A stretch of 46,574 bases of DNA from Mesostigma viride. Its lineage: Eukaryota > Streptophyta > Mesostigmatophyceae > Mesostigmatales > Mesostigmataceae. Below the pieces are notes generated by a model. The model had not been told where the DNA came from and searched no databases. It was given only the letters and a program-made list of their open reading frames with translations. The first letter of the stretch is position 1. Every line of letters begins with the position of its first letter. The DNA lies in assembly GCA_009746045.1 (NCBI GenBank), contig RPFO01000737.1:1-46574 (forward strand). Direction: 5' to 3'. The position numbers and the translations under genes are program-made. Positions 10,497 through 20,291 of the stretch are shown one piece after another.

Positions 10497-10818
10497 CTCA
10501 GCAGGCACCAAGCCCGCCCAACCTGGGCGTTTTGTCCTCACCTGGCGTGCCCCGGGCCGAGAGCGGCCGGGGCGCCACCCGTGGACGTTCTGAGATGGAC
10601 TAGGCATGGATATGTGTTACCCACGTCGCAATGGGCTCACGCCAGGGCAGCCCCCTGGCATGTCTGTGATCTGGAGGCAGATGGTCCGCAAGGATAGGTG
10701 GCAGGTAGTAATGAAGGAGACCACCCGGGCCAAGTCAGTGGGGGCTCCGCGTGTGACCAAGTATGGCTATCACAGTGATTCGGGCCGTGGTGCCCACAAC
10801 CCCGTAACTAGGTCTTAG
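10497..10818 (+). pseudogene. LINE-A ORF2 3' end fragment
   Basis: Matches LINE-A 2610-2937: GTKPAQPGxxVLTWRAP in one frame, then the frame of 10606-10818 (MDMCYPRRNGLTPGQPP, VIWRQMVRKDRWQVVMKETT) to TAG 10816-10818. It abuts the minus-strand LINE-B at about 10495, so the two fragments meet head to head. Confidence 0.8.
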
Positions 10819-10866
10819 CTAACTAGCTCCATCCATCCCACATTATGAGGCACAGGCGCCTATACC

Positions 10867-11010
10867 ATATGCATCCCATATTATTAGGCACAGGCGCCTG
10901 GGTCTCGCCAGGCACCTCGCACGCACAGATCAGGTAGACACGATGGATAACTCAGCAGGCACCAAGCCCGCCCAACCTGGGCGTTTTGTTCTCACATGGC
11001 GTGCTACAAT
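10867..11010 (+). pseudogene. Second LINE-A ORF2 fragment
   Basis: Reads HIIRHRRLGLARHLARTDQV then AGTKPAQPGRFVLTW, the LINE-A block that should lie just upstream of 10497. It lies downstream instead, so it is a duplicate or a separate insertion. The phrase CACAGGCGCCT occurs at both 10851 and 10887. Confidence 0.7.
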
Positions 11011-11890
11011 AATACATGTGCTTTTCATCCCTGGTTGCTACACAGCAAGAAGGAGGGCAGATACACCCAACCCTCTCTCACTGCCAAGAAGGCAGGCCAC
11101 AGGTGCAATCAAAGACACTCGTGGTTGAGAATACAAGCATCCAAAGCTAGATTTGTACGTGTCGGGATCGTAATTTTTGGCTATAAGATCACGATTATAA
11201 TTTTGGCCTGGATAACTGTCAGCGTCGTGACTTCGACAGATTTTGAGCAGTGGATTAGACGCTTCGCATTATCCGCGAGCCTGTGTCTAGCTAGTCTTCT
11301 GATAAAGCCATGTATCTTATTTTACTATCCTTCTATATTATTTTAACGACGATGCACGTAATTGACAGTGAACATCAAAGTGCGAGAGTGGTATCTAGAA
11401 AACCATAGGTTGCATGGTGTTCGAGAAGAAGGCATCGAGAACCTCCAGGTACGACGTTTGAACTGGACGCGAGTTATGTAATAGCGCACTAAGATCAAAG
11501 TACGAAATTCAAGTTATGAGCTGAGCATAAGACAGCGAGCGACTTCGCGTCATGGCCTGTGAAGACTAAACTGTGAGGCCAAGGATAGCATATTCATCTA
11601 CTGCGACAGTGTCGATGACGGATAACGACTTGAGACCAGTGAACTGAATAAAACTAACCTAACGCCTTTGCTAGCGACTTTGCTTGACGCTGTGGCGGCA
11701 CCGGCGGTATGTATGCATTACCGGAATCGGAACATCTCCGCATGAGAAAATTTCACGTTTCTACGTTGGTCCCCCAATGCTGAGGTGATCTGGGGAACTG
11801 GACGTCCCCATTTATAGAGAGAGTTACACGTCCGTGCGGGTCGCAAAAGCATTGTTTGTTATAAACAACAAACTTCGCCGTCGTGACATC
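11011..11890. other. Intergenic, no gene seen
   Basis: Unique-looking AT-moderate sequence without repeats or motifs that I recognise. The 116-codon ORF (10996-11346) starts within the LINE fragment and ends in a hydrophobic stretch (GIVIFGYKITIIILAWITV). It has no family signature and is not called. Confidence 0.4.
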
Positions 11891-11927
11891 ATCCATAAAC
11901 AGTCCTGAAGGCAGCCTTCAGCAAACG

Positions 11928-12036
11928 CTCTCTATAGCTCAGTTGGTAGAGCGTCCGACTGTAGAGGTTAACCTGTCATCCTCATCAGATGTCTAGGGAA
12001 ATCGGAATGTCCCTGGTTCGACTCCGGGTGGAGAGA
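11928..12036 (+). tRNA. tRNA-Tyr(GUA) with 36-nt intron, copy 1
   Basis: Acceptor strands CTCTCTA and TGGAGAG pair (one G-U) with discriminator A at 12036. D arm GCTC...GAGC. Anticodon stem TCCGA/TCGGA around the loop CTGTAG|A, anticodon GTA at 11961-11963. T arm CCTGG-TTCGACT-CCGGG. An intron of about 36 nt (11965-12000) interrupts after base 37, the normal place for nuclear tRNA-Tyr introns. The C1-G72 pair is the eukaryotic/archaeal tyrosine identity element. Without the intron the tRNA is 73 nt. CCA is not encoded. Confidence 0.95.
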
Positions 12037-12129
12037 TCGTTTCCTTTTCGGATTTTTTGCCCTCTTTTTCCACAACGTCTCGTTTGTAAATGTAACGCCA
12101 GACAGTCCCGAAGGTTAACTTCGGCATCG

Positions 12130-12238
12130 CTCTCTATAGCTCAGTTGGTAGAGCGTCCGACTGTAGTGGTTCACCTGCCGTCCTCAAACGACGGCAAGGG
12201 ATATCGGAATGTCCCTGGTTCGACTCCGGGTGGAGAGA
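12130..12238 (+). tRNA. tRNA-Tyr(GUA) with 36-nt intron, copy 2
   Basis: Exons are the same as in copy 1, anticodon GTA at 12163-12165. The intron (about 12167-12202) has the same length but differs in sequence: TGGTTCACC... with the internal stem GCCGTC/GACGGC, against AGGTTAACC... in copy 1. Conserved exons with diverged introns and spacers suggest that both copies are functional. Confidence 0.95.
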
Positions 12239-12317
12239 ATGATCTTTTTTTAACACTGACTGTTTCCTTTATAGGTTATTATTATTAGCCCCTGCCGAAG
12301 ACAACATATTTTTGCAA

Positions 12318-12390
12318 CGCTCTCTATGTTATTTTACTTGATTTTACTTCATAGCTCTAGTGGTAGGGCGTCCAACTACTATGTAGTGCT
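12318..12390 (+). pseudogene. Degenerate third tRNA-Tyr copy
   Basis: CTCTCTATG is followed by ~25 nt of T-rich insert and then TAGCTCTAGTGGTAGGGCGTCCAACTAC, which matches the D arm and anticodon-stem start of the two genes with several changes. There is no T arm, so it is a relic. Confidence 0.65.
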
Positions 12391-12602
12391 CATTTTATTG
12401 CCGGGACCGGCAGGGCGAGAAAGTTGCCGGGGCGGGGCCGGCGCGCCGACAGGCAGTACAGTTGCCAGGGCGGGGAAACGGTGCTTATACATCGGTAGTT
12501 CCTCGTAGGTGACAGTTATTAATTCGGCGTCAGGAGTTTAGTGAGTTCATTGCACCTTCTCAGGGGTATGTGGTACAAAACAACACGCTCCTTCTCAGGG
12601 AT

Positions 12603-12720
12603 CACTAGGAACTCAGGGGTGGTAAAAAAGTGGTAAAAGTGGGTGGTAAAAGTGGTAAAAAATACTACCACTTACTTTTACCACTTTTACCACTTTTTTA
12701 CCACCCCCGAGTTCCTAGTG
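12603..12720. repeat. 118-bp foldback (hairpin) of GTGGTAAAA units
   Basis: The left arm starts CACTAGGAACTCAGGGGTGG and the right arm ends CCACCCCCGAGTTCCTAGTG. The arms of about 55 bp are near-perfect inverted copies around TACTA, filled with GTGGTAAAAG units. It could be a foldback MITE, but no unambiguous TSD was found. Confidence 0.85.
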
Positions 12721-13060
12721 TCAGATATGTGGTACACGAGCCATGCACGAGCCACGAGGTAGCCATGGCTGACGGCGGAGCTCATAACTTTCACGTTTGG
12801 GCACTGAATTCGGCTGTGGATATCACAATCGCTTCGTCTTTCTAAGACGCACATGCTGATATAATTTTTCGAAGCTATCACGCAATATATATCAGAATAT
12901 ATATATATTCATTGAGAATGATAGATTACGGAGGTGAGATAGGCATGCAACATAAGGAAAAACCCGATAACTGGGAGAATAACCCTGAAGAAATTAATAG
13001 TAATCTGACACAGACATCCAAGGATCACGCCAGCGGCACAAGGTACAACTAACTATACAT
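12721..13060. other. Intergenic, AT-rich, nothing recognised
   Basis: Contains an (AT)n-like stretch at about 12884-12911 (CAATATATATCAGAATATATATATATTC). No ORF with a recognisable family, tRNA or TSD. Confidence 0.4.
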
Positions 13061-13117
13061 CACAAAACTACACGCAGCAACAGCGCTGCCGGCCCACCAT
13101 GCAGGCCTGGAAGGGAT

Positions 13118-14302
13118 CTAGACCGCATGGGTCGCGACAAAGTCGGCCCGGGTGCGGCGGAATAACACATCAGCCACGGTGCGAGTGAGGGCGAGTGACA
13201 GACGCTGCCGCGCCAATACGAGGACCACGTGCGGGCCGACCACGGGGCGGTCTGACCCTCGAGGTCGAGGCGGTCTTCACGGCGCTGGCAGCACTCGTGG
13301 AAAAACTCCGCTGTCTTGGGGCCCATGGCCCCGAACTCCTCAAGGACAAAGGGGATGACCCGGTGGGGCCCCACATTGCCGTAGGAGGCAAACTTGTCGC
13401 GCTCAGCCACAGCGGCAGCAGCGCCGGCATCCACAGCCGCCCGGAGGATGTGGCGACCGGAAAGCGGCCGAGCCACGGAGACATCGATGAGCAGGTGGCA
13501 ACCCTGCCCGTCGTAGTCAAGCACGGTAATATCGGGGCGATGGTTGGGTGAGTAGAGGGCGGCCCCATCCGCGTCCTCGCACTTGATGGTGGAGTGGGGA
13601 AAGACCGACCGAACCATGGCACACACCACCCGGAGGAGAGCGGTATGGAGATAGAGGAACCAGTTCTGGTTCTGTTGGCCACCCATGCACGCGATGTAGT
13701 GCGTCCCAGTAGTATCCAGAGCAAGCCCGCAGCTGCCGCAGGACGCACCCGCCGTGATGAGAGGTTGCGGGGCAAAGAGCTGGTGGCGGAGAGCGATGGC
13801 GTAAAGGGCCGGAACCAGTGTGAACAAAGGGCTCATGGGGAGGGCGCGCAGGAATGCGGACCCCACGCTCCCCTCAAGGGAAACGGAGTGAAGCCAAGCC
13901 TTCCCCTGATCGTTCAAGCTCGCATGCAGACCCATCCAGTCGGCACAGTGTAGTATACCCGCGTAGGTCTTTTGTTGTTTTTCATGAACGCAGGCAGGGA
14001 AGACACTAGGACTGACGACAGTGGACACGCCGGGCGTGCCCCGGGGCAGGCGACGGTGGACGGCCTGAGCGGGGCGGACGAGGTCGCAAGCCTGCTGGAT
14101 CCCGAGGTAAGAATCCTGCACAGCCTGCACAAAGGGGAAGGGGGATGGGGTGACCAAGTCGGGAATGGCGCTGACGGCGCTGGGGACCAACCGGCGGATC
14201 TCCGCCCAGGCCTGAGCAACAGAGCCAAGGAAGGCGGCGGGGGCGAGGCGGGCGGCGCGGGTGAGCCCACACCCGCCCATGCGGCAGGGGATATATATGG
14301 CG
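13118..14302 (-). pseudogene. RLE-type LINE, C-terminal polyprotein part (divergent copy)
   Basis: Reading down the minus strand: RMGGCGLTRAARLAPAAFLG, a long helical linker, KTYAGILHCADWMGL, then a CCHC knuckle C-x2-C-x9-H-x3-C (CGSCGLALDTTGTHYIAC). Next comes a restriction-like endonuclease motif, HRPDITVLD followed by HLLIDVSVARP (PD...D), then FVLEEFGAMGPKT. This knuckle plus PD-(D/E)XK order is typical of the C-terminus of R2/NeSL/CRE-like LINEs and of Dualen. The frame breaks near 13195; the true end (ALTRTVADVLFRRTRADFV) lies in another frame, stop at 13118-13120. It is clearly diverged from the copies at 14306, 25023 and 43591. Confidence 0.78.
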
Positions 14303-14305
14303 AGC

Positions 14306-14789
14306 CCTTGGCTCTTAGCCACGTGGCTGGGGCCTCCCTCACAGCAGGTTACACGGCGGACCGGGCGGAGCGGGCCAAGCTCCTGGCCTACGGCGACGTC
14401 GGGCACCATCGTGTGGTGCCCTTTGTCCAGTGGAGGAGTTTGGGGCCATGGGGCCCCTGACCTCCGCCTTCTTCAAGGAGTGTTGCCGGCTCCGGGAGGA
14501 CCGGCTGGACCTGGAGGGCCAGCGGGCCTCATGGTCGGCGCGGACCTGGACGTCATATTGGCGTCAGCGCTTGTCGGTGGCGCTGACTCGGGCCATGGCT
14601 GACATCATGCTCCGCCGTACGCGGGCTGATTTTGCGGTGCAGCAGGGCTATTAGGTTCCTCCCGTTAGGAGTTTCCATTGGTCTTATCGTAGTATAGAGA
14701 TTTGACATGGCTCTGTATAGAGGTTTATAGCTGGGCGTTTGCTTTGGTTTGAGTGATTTCACTCTGCTGTAAGTAATTATATTATTATA
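14306..14789 (+). mobile_element. RLE LINE, very 5'-truncated, 15-bp TSD
   Basis: ATATATATGGCGAGC occurs at 14291-14305 and 14790-14804. Between them lies the last 120 codons of the RLE LINE (LALSHVAGASLTAGYTADRA to RRTRADFAVQQGY, stop TAG at 14652-14654) and a 3' UTR ending GTAAGTAATTATATTATTATA. One frameshift (VQWRSLGPWGP) lies near 14430. The same 3' end is seen at 25023 (minus) and 45011. Confidence 0.88.
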
Positions 14790-14795
14790 ATATAT

Positions 14796-15255
14796 ATGGC
14801 GAGCAAACGCTCCTCCGCGCAACGCAGCCTGGCGGCTGCGCTCAGCCCTGAAAATACGTCTGCAGCTCCGGCTGCAGAGCTCTTCGCCCTCCGGCCCAAA
14901 AGGCAGCGGCGCCACTAGCCAAGCCCTAGTGGTCGCTCAGCCCCCCGGGCTCGCCTCGCCCGTTGCCCGCAGTGTCGCCTGAGCCCAAGCGCAGTCGCCC
15001 TGCCGAGCCGACCTGGGAAGAGTTCGACTTTGACGCCAGCCAGCCCGGCTTTTTTTCACGACAAGCTCCTGAGCTACGTGTTCTGGAGATCGCACGCCTC
15101 GCTTCTAGAACTGTGCAAGCAGCTCTTCCACCAGGGTCGCCTCGTCAATGCTTTCCTTCAGAGGCGCCCATTCGACTACATCTTCACCGCCCCCCGCCCC
15201 CGACTGCAAACATTCGCCCTCTTCTCCCTCCTTGGACGCTCCATCGAGGAGCTCT
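14796..15255 (+). pseudogene. Unrecognised gene, 5' part, split by LTR element A
   Basis: ATG at 14796 follows the LINE TSD and opens MASKRSSAQRSLAAALS...FALRPKRQRRH with a TAG at 14916. The downstream protein is PEPKRSRPAEPTWEEFDFD, then, after a frame change at the T-run near 15050, HDKLLSYVFWRSHASLLELC to LFSLLGRSIEEL. The basic NLS-like patches and Leu/Arg-rich helices resemble nothing that I can name. Removing element A and one TSD copy joins CTC-T to GG at 23276 and keeps the frame. It could be an ORF1/gag of another retroelement or a host gene. Confidence 0.55.
15251..15255. repeat. 5-bp TSD of LTR element A (left)
   Basis: GCTCT, repeated at 23271-23275. Removing one copy restores the reading frame of the interrupted gene, which supports the element borders at base resolution. 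Confidence 0.88.
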
Positions 15256-15952
15256 AGTTAAGCTTTCTTAGCAGATGCAATGTGAAGGATATGGTTGCAA
15301 TGCAGCAATGTGTGATATGGTTGGAAACGGAGCTTTGTTTAAATCGGATAATGTTTACAGCGCTCACACACTTGAGGCTTGTACACGAGCTTGCCAAGTC
15401 AAGGCACAACACGTGAGGCGGGCTCGCAAGAGATGCCCATTTGGCACTGGCCTATTGTTTATATACTTGTGCACTGTGCTTGCTAGTCCTGAGCAGCCTA
15501 GGAGGCCTGCTCAGTAATAACACCCCGGTACAGTATTCACTACCTGTACAGCGCCCAGTCCTATACAGTAGGTCTGCCATACAGGCACAGTGACCACAGA
15601 GTACAGTCACCACAGTGATTATTGCATCTGCACCTAGAAGTCCAGGACTAAGCCTGCGGTACCAACAGACCACAGGTTAAGGTTCCTATTTCCTGCGTAC
15701 GACGTATTAATCCAATACCGTCGTAGGTACAGCACCTAATTCCTGTCAGCCCAGGAATTACTGTCGACCCCATATGTCGTCGGCAAATATTCACGTCCGA
15801 CTTAGAAGAACAGCCGGCTCGCGCTCGCGCGCGACCGGGAAGTCGGAACGCCATAACTTTCTTGATACTTGTCGGAATGAACTCGTTCCGGTGCCGCTGG
15901 AATCGCAGAGATATGCCGAATCAGGATCACGCCAATGCGCTTGGCGTTAACT
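15256..15952 (-). repeat. 3' LTR of element A
   Basis: 697 bp. On the coding strand it begins AGTTAACGCC directly after the purine tract GAAAAGAAAGGATTGG and ends GCTTAACT. Differences from the other LTR include GATG/ACACG near the end and single-base indels near TGTGATATGG and GTTTAAATC. Confidence 0.92.
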
Positions 15953-16700
15953 CCAATCCTTTCTTTTCTTGAGCTGTAGCAGCTCACACAAGTCTACATA
16001 CAAACACACACAATGGGTACTGGATATCCTCCCCAGACTACAAGTCACAACCCGCTGGGCATGACAGTCAGCTTGGATTCCTTATTATATGTACATAGCA
16101 CCCATACTGGCTCAGGAGCACAAACAAATTACAATGAGTCCCTATCCCTTCACGGGAGGCTCGTTGTGTTACCCATGTACAAGAGGTTGGCCAACTGTGG
16201 CAGCCCATAGGTGTTCAGTTAAGAACTTGAGAAGTATGTACAACCTTCAGGACCTTAGGCGAAACCCCACAGATCACCCACAACAGCTCATCAGAAAACA
16301 TTGCTGACCCCCAGACGGGAGTCGGCGCCGGTCTGCTGCCCCTTATCGAACCAGACACAACATCTACGCGAAGCACATGCAAAACACAAGCTCCTCTACT
16401 CGTTCCAACCGTGGAAAATCAGGGGACCTGTCGCCACCTCACCAGCATGGTGGATGGGTCAGCCAGTCCGTGAAACTCCGCCTTAAGACGGCACCAGGGA
16501 ATCGAACCCCGCCCACAAACCACAGATCTGGGGAAACCTCAGACTGAGATGAAAACCCCAGATAGACATCTCTCCATCAGAGACAATGTCAGACATTCCC
16601 ACACCAGAGACATGTCTCACCCCTCAAGGTGTGCTCAGGATTATGTACAATCAAGCTCCCAGCCTGATATCCAGAGACTTAAGCACCCAGCTCTCAGCTT
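15953..16700 (-). other. Element A 3' non-coding region
   Basis: About 750 bp between the pol stop and the 3' LTR with no convincing ORF. It ends in the polypurine tract used to prime plus-strand DNA (15953-15971 complement). Inside it lies the T-arm-like block at 16493-16523. A 3' region this long is unusual for copia elements; element B has ~950 bp in the same place. Confidence 0.7.
16493..16523 (-). promoter_or_regulatory. Conserved tRNA T-arm/B-box-like block, element A
   Basis: On the coding strand: GTGGTTTGTGGGCGGGGTTCG, then ATTCCCTGGT. GGTTCGATTCC is a perfect match to the pol III B-box/T-loop consensus, and CGGGG/CCCTG can form a stem. Element B has the nearly identical block at 38822-38853, although the surrounding sequences have diverged. 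No A-box was seen upstream. The role is unknown; a structural, priming or transcriptional signal are all possible. Confidence 0.55.
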
Positions 16701-19700
16701 TTAGACAGATAGACCGACTTGACAGTCAGCATTCATGAGCTTCCTCAGTACATTGTACTGGGCTGGGGCCTTGTGTGGCAGCTTTGTCAATGCATCAGCA
16801 GGGTTCTCCTCGCCAGGGATATGCTTCAAGTCAACCAAACTGGCCAACTCCTTCAGCAACAAATAATCCAGGTCCCGGCTCCTGGCCAGCTGCTTGTGAA
16901 CAAACTGGACCATACCCATGCTGTCTGTTAGCAACAACGTCTCCATCTGCAAGGTCCAAGGGGTAACTGAAGCCAGCTCCAGCATTAACTCCTTTATGTA
17001 CAGGCTGGACTGGATCCCCTCGCATATGGCCCTGCATTCTGCCACATCTGAACTGATACAGACCCTCTTCTGCAGTCTGCTGTACCAGCTGAACAAACTT
17101 GCCCTGCTCTGATAAAAAGCAAACAGAGCAGCAGATCTCCCCCTGACCTTGGTAACCTGGCGAGCATCCATGGAACTGTCAACAAAGATCTCCAAGGTGA
17201 TAGGCTGGGTAAAGTCAATCCCAGACAAAATCAGATCAGGGGTACTCTCCACCAACCGGGCTATGACTCGAGGCTTCTCATCCTCAAGCACCTCATCAGG
17301 CATTCTGCTATGGACCATCAAAGACGGACCACAGATGCTGGCAAACCAGGCCCACATGCCTCTCAACTCAGGTCCTGCAGCCTGGGTGATCTTCTCTGGC
17401 AAGGCCTTCACAATGGTCTGTTTATAATCTCCTCCAGCCTGAAGCCTGATACTCCACTCCCCGTCCCTCCTGAACAGGGTAGCCTGCATTCCACAGAACA
17501 CTACAGGCTTGTTGGGCTCCTGCCACAGCTCCTTGCCCAGTGAAAACTTGCCACTGATGACAGGAATAAACTTCTTCAGCCAGGTCGTGGGGGCTAGCAA
17601 ATGCAGATCATCTCCATGCAAACTAGCATACACTGGCAGACCCTCCCATTGGGCCAGCAGCAAACAGGGATCAACTGAAGACACTCTCAAGCCACACTCA
17701 CTGATCAGAGCTTCCTGCAGCGTGAGTCTCCAGATGATTGGGCTCGACCTGAGTCCTTCCAGGCCCTTCAGAATAACCAGGAATTGTTGATGCAGCTCCA
17801 GCTTCCAGATGGCAGGCACCTCAACACAGTAAGGCTCATCCTGCTTCCACACCCTCCTGGCCACTTCTGGATCAGATTTTAAAAATGCCCTCTTGAAGTC
17901 CAGCAGCACTGATGACATAGCTGCTCCCCTGTTCAGCAACCCCACGTAGAGACATAGCAAAATTCTCCATGTGTCGTGTAGCATCCCTGGCGTGTATAGC
18001 TCCTCTCCTGGCAGACTCCCCGTGCCGTGATACTCATTCAGGACAGGCCTGACATGGGGCACTGATACCTCATCCACAACCTTCCTCTTCAGCACAAATC
18101 TCAAAGCAAGCTTCCTTGATGCTGGGGGACGTCTGTCTGTTGGTGCAGCACACTCAAACTGCAACCACTCCTCCAATGCCTTGGAGAAGGCGAGCTTCCA
18201 AGCCTCAAACAAAGTAGGCGAGCTCATCTCTTGGACCAGCTGGTCATATGTCAAAGGAGAGTGTGCAGCAAGGCTCCTGTGAGTTATGCCAATACTGCTG
18301 GGGTGCAACACAGCTGGAATCACCAAACTGGCCGCTGGGGGCACCTCCCCTTCATCCCATTTTACACCCTTGACCGGCTTGGCCCTGCACCTGACTGGAA
18401 ATGTTGTCCTGAAATTTTCTAGGGGAATCATCCCCCAGCCATCTCTTCTCAGAGCTGTAGCTCTGATAGAAATCCCAGGATTGCCCAGAAAATTCTGACC
18501 CAAAATCACAGGGCCATCATAGTCCTCTAGGACAAGGAAGGTCACATCCACACCCATGACAGGGGCAGTAACCTCTCCCAACACCCTTAGATGCGTCCTA
18601 CCACTGAAATCAGACACCCAGGGGCAACTTGGTTCTCCGACCAGCAGTTCTCCTGTATGCTGAGGTCCCATGACAGAAACCTGTGCATTGGTATCTATCT
18701 CCATGGCAGCTACCTCAGGTTCATCCAACTGGACAAGCTTGGACACCTTAGGCTCCTTCTTGGCTCTTTGCAAAGCCTGTACAATATCTGATAGACGCAC
18801 ACCCCTAGGCCTGGTGTCGGGCCGTTCCGGAGGTGCAGCCTGTCCGCCTGCTTGCCCAACCACCGTATGTGAAGGTACCCCAGGGGCCGGGCCAGGGTCA
18901 CCCTGAGGGCTCGATACAGCTGTAGCACCCTGATCAGGAAGCTCCACGTCACCCCCGCCTTGTACACCAGCGGGCACCTGGAAGAGGTCTCCTTGATTAC
19001 CTCCCCGGGGACGGATCTTTGACCAGGACAGACGGTGCACTGCTTGGGAGCCATCAATGGCCACCCAGCACTTATGGCCAGCGGCTTCTACTCGGGTCAC
19101 CACCCCATCATGCCAGCTGCCACGTTTCCCTGGAAAGCTTGGTTCCTTCCACACAACAACCTGTTGTCCAACGTTAGGTTCTAGGACACTCCAGCCCTTG
19201 TCTTTCTGCCTCAGCTTGAGGAACTTGGCCTCTAGCTTCTCCTTCCATGCCTGCTCAGCATCAGCTGGCAGCATCCTGGTATGCAGCATAAGAGGATTGA
19301 TGGCAATGTCACCAAAGAACATGGGAGTCCTCAGGTTCAGCCTGTCCTCCACAGAACGTAGCCATGCAGATGTCACAATGGCAGATGACGTCCTTGGAAT
19401 CCTCTCCACCAGCAGCACAGTCTTGATCTCTTGGATGGCTCTCTCCACCACCCCTTGCTGGCCGTGGCTCTCCCTGGGTGTAATCAGCAACTCTGGAAAC
19501 TCTGGCAGGTTCTCACAGCACTCAAACTGAATGTCACACTGCAACAACTCCAACCCAGGGTACCTGCTCCTTGTCAACTTCAGAGCAGCAATCAATGTAG
19601 GCTTCTCCATGTCAGGCAGGATCTCTAGGGTCTTGTACTTGGTATATCTGTCCACTGCCACCAGCAGCTTCAAACCCCTGATTCTCTGAATATCTACCTG

Positions 19701-20258
19701 CACATGGCCTGGCTGCAAAATAGGAGTCCTGGCATGAGACTGCTTGGGCTTTCTAGCAACTAGCCTGCACTTGCAAGCTTGAGCAACCTGTTGGCAGATG
19801 GAGTACAACTCACTTCCTCCCAGCCGTCTAGCAACTTGCAAAGACTGAGCTGCATGGCCAAACATGGTATGCAACCTTGAGGCAATGTCATACAAGAGAG
19901 AAAACCTTTTATTGTCATTATTAGCACTCAAGGTATGTACAGATCCCTTATGTACAGGAGGCACCAGGGTCGTGCCTGTCAGACTGTCTCCAGCCCTATC
20001 CTCATCCTGACCATCCTGTGCCAGTCCTGCACGGTCAGAATGCTTCTGAGATCCACCTGGGTCCACATCACCAGGTCCTACCTCAGGCTCAGCACCGCCA
20101 TGGCGGGCACGTTGGCGAGTAACCACTGCAGCTACAGCTGGCATACTCTCTGTGGTAACCAAGCTTGCCCCATCGTGTCCAATAGGCTCTTTCACTAGAG
20201 CATGGGGCTGCCCCTCACTGCTGTCACTAGCAGCTTCATTACACACCCCTGGGGGCAC
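16701..20258 (-). CDS. Element A Pol: integrase, protease-like, RT, RNase H
   Basis: 1185 codons from the first ATG; the frame is open upstream to the TGA at 20292-20294. Domains: HHCC knuckle (H130, H135, C155, C162); integrase D189, D242, E272 (ESHGQQGVVER); IN C-terminus with GQQVVVWKEPS and HRLSWSKIRP (~365-417); protease-like 515-595 with D522-T523-N524 and VILGQNFL; copia RT with LLDFKRAFLK (D787) and H-GDD (882-884); RNase H with VDSSMD, DVAEC, LLTDSMG and HIPGEENPADALTK (1025-1160). Normal copia order is PR-IN-RT-RH, so here the protease has moved behind the integrase. The third active-site residue is Asn instead of Gly. All other catalytic residues are present. Confidence 0.9.
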   Translation of the reverse strand: MPPGVCNEAASDSSEGQPHALVKEPIGHDGASLVTTESMPAVAAVVTRQRARHGGAEPEVGPGDVDPGGSQKHSDRAGLAQDGQDEDRAGDSLTGTTLVPPVHKGSVHTLSANNDNKRFSLLYDIASRLHTMFGHAAQSLQVARRLGGSELYSICQQVAQACKCRLVARKPKQSHARTPILQPGHVQVDIQRIRGLKLLVAVDRYTKYKTLEILPDMEKPTLIAALKLTRSRYPGLELLQCDIQFECCENLPEFPELLITPRESHGQQGVVERAIQEIKTVLLVERIPRTSSAIVTSAWLRSVEDRLNLRTPMFFGDIAINPLMLHTRMLPADAEQAWKEKLEAKFLKLRQKDKGWSVLEPNVGQQVVVWKEPSFPGKRGSWHDGVVTRVEAAGHKCWVAIDGSQAVHRLSWSKIRPRGGNQGDLFQVPAGVQGGGDVELPDQGATAVSSPQGDPGPAPGVPSHTVVGQAGGQAAPPERPDTRPRGVRLSDIVQALQRAKKEPKVSKLVQLDEPEVAAMEIDTNAQVSVMGPQHTGELLVGEPSCPWVSDFSGRTHLRVLGEVTAPVMGVDVTFLVLEDYDGPVILGQNFLGNPGISIRATALRRDGWGMIPLENFRTTFPVRCRAKPVKGVKWDEGEVPPAASLVIPAVLHPSSIGITHRSLAAHSPLTYDQLVQEMSSPTLFEAWKLAFSKALEEWLQFECAAPTDRRPPASRKLALRFVLKRKVVDEVSVPHVRPVLNEYHGTGSLPGEELYTPGMLHDTWRILLCLYVGLLNRGAAMSSVLLDFKRAFLKSDPEVARRVWKQDEPYCVEVPAIWKLELHQQFLVILKGLEGLRSSPIIWRLTLQEALISECGLRVSSVDPCLLLAQWEGLPVYASLHGDDLHLLAPTTWLKKFIPVISGKFSLGKELWQEPNKPVVFCGMQATLFRRDGEWSIRLQAGGDYKQTIVKALPEKITQAAGPELRGMWAWFASICGPSLMVHSRMPDEVLEDEKPRVIARLVESTPDLILSGIDFTQPITLEIFVDSSMDARQVTKVRGRSAALFAFYQSRASLFSWYSRLQKRVCISSDVAECRAICEGIQSSLYIKELMLELASVTPWTLQMETLLLTDSMGMVQFVHKQLARSRDLDYLLLKELASLVDLKHIPGEENPADALTKLPHKAPAQYNVLRKLMNADCQVGLSV

Positions 20259-20291
20259 CCTCCAGGGTTCAGGGATGTGTGCAGGCTCATA

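Larger units (their letters stand above)
11890..12390 (+). repeat. Tandem ~200-bp tRNA-Tyr repeat units
   Basis: Each tRNA is preceded by a similar lead: AGTCCTGAAGGCAGCCTTCAGCAAACG (11900), AGTCCCGAAGGTTAACTTCGGCATCG (12102) and CCTGCCGAAGACAAC...GCAACG (12291). The spacing is about 202 and 190 bp, so the leader was duplicated with the gene. Confidence 0.7.

Noticed and set aside
13594-13953. Plus-strand ORFs over 13152-14460
   Set aside because: Antisense shadows of the minus-strand RLE LINE protein.
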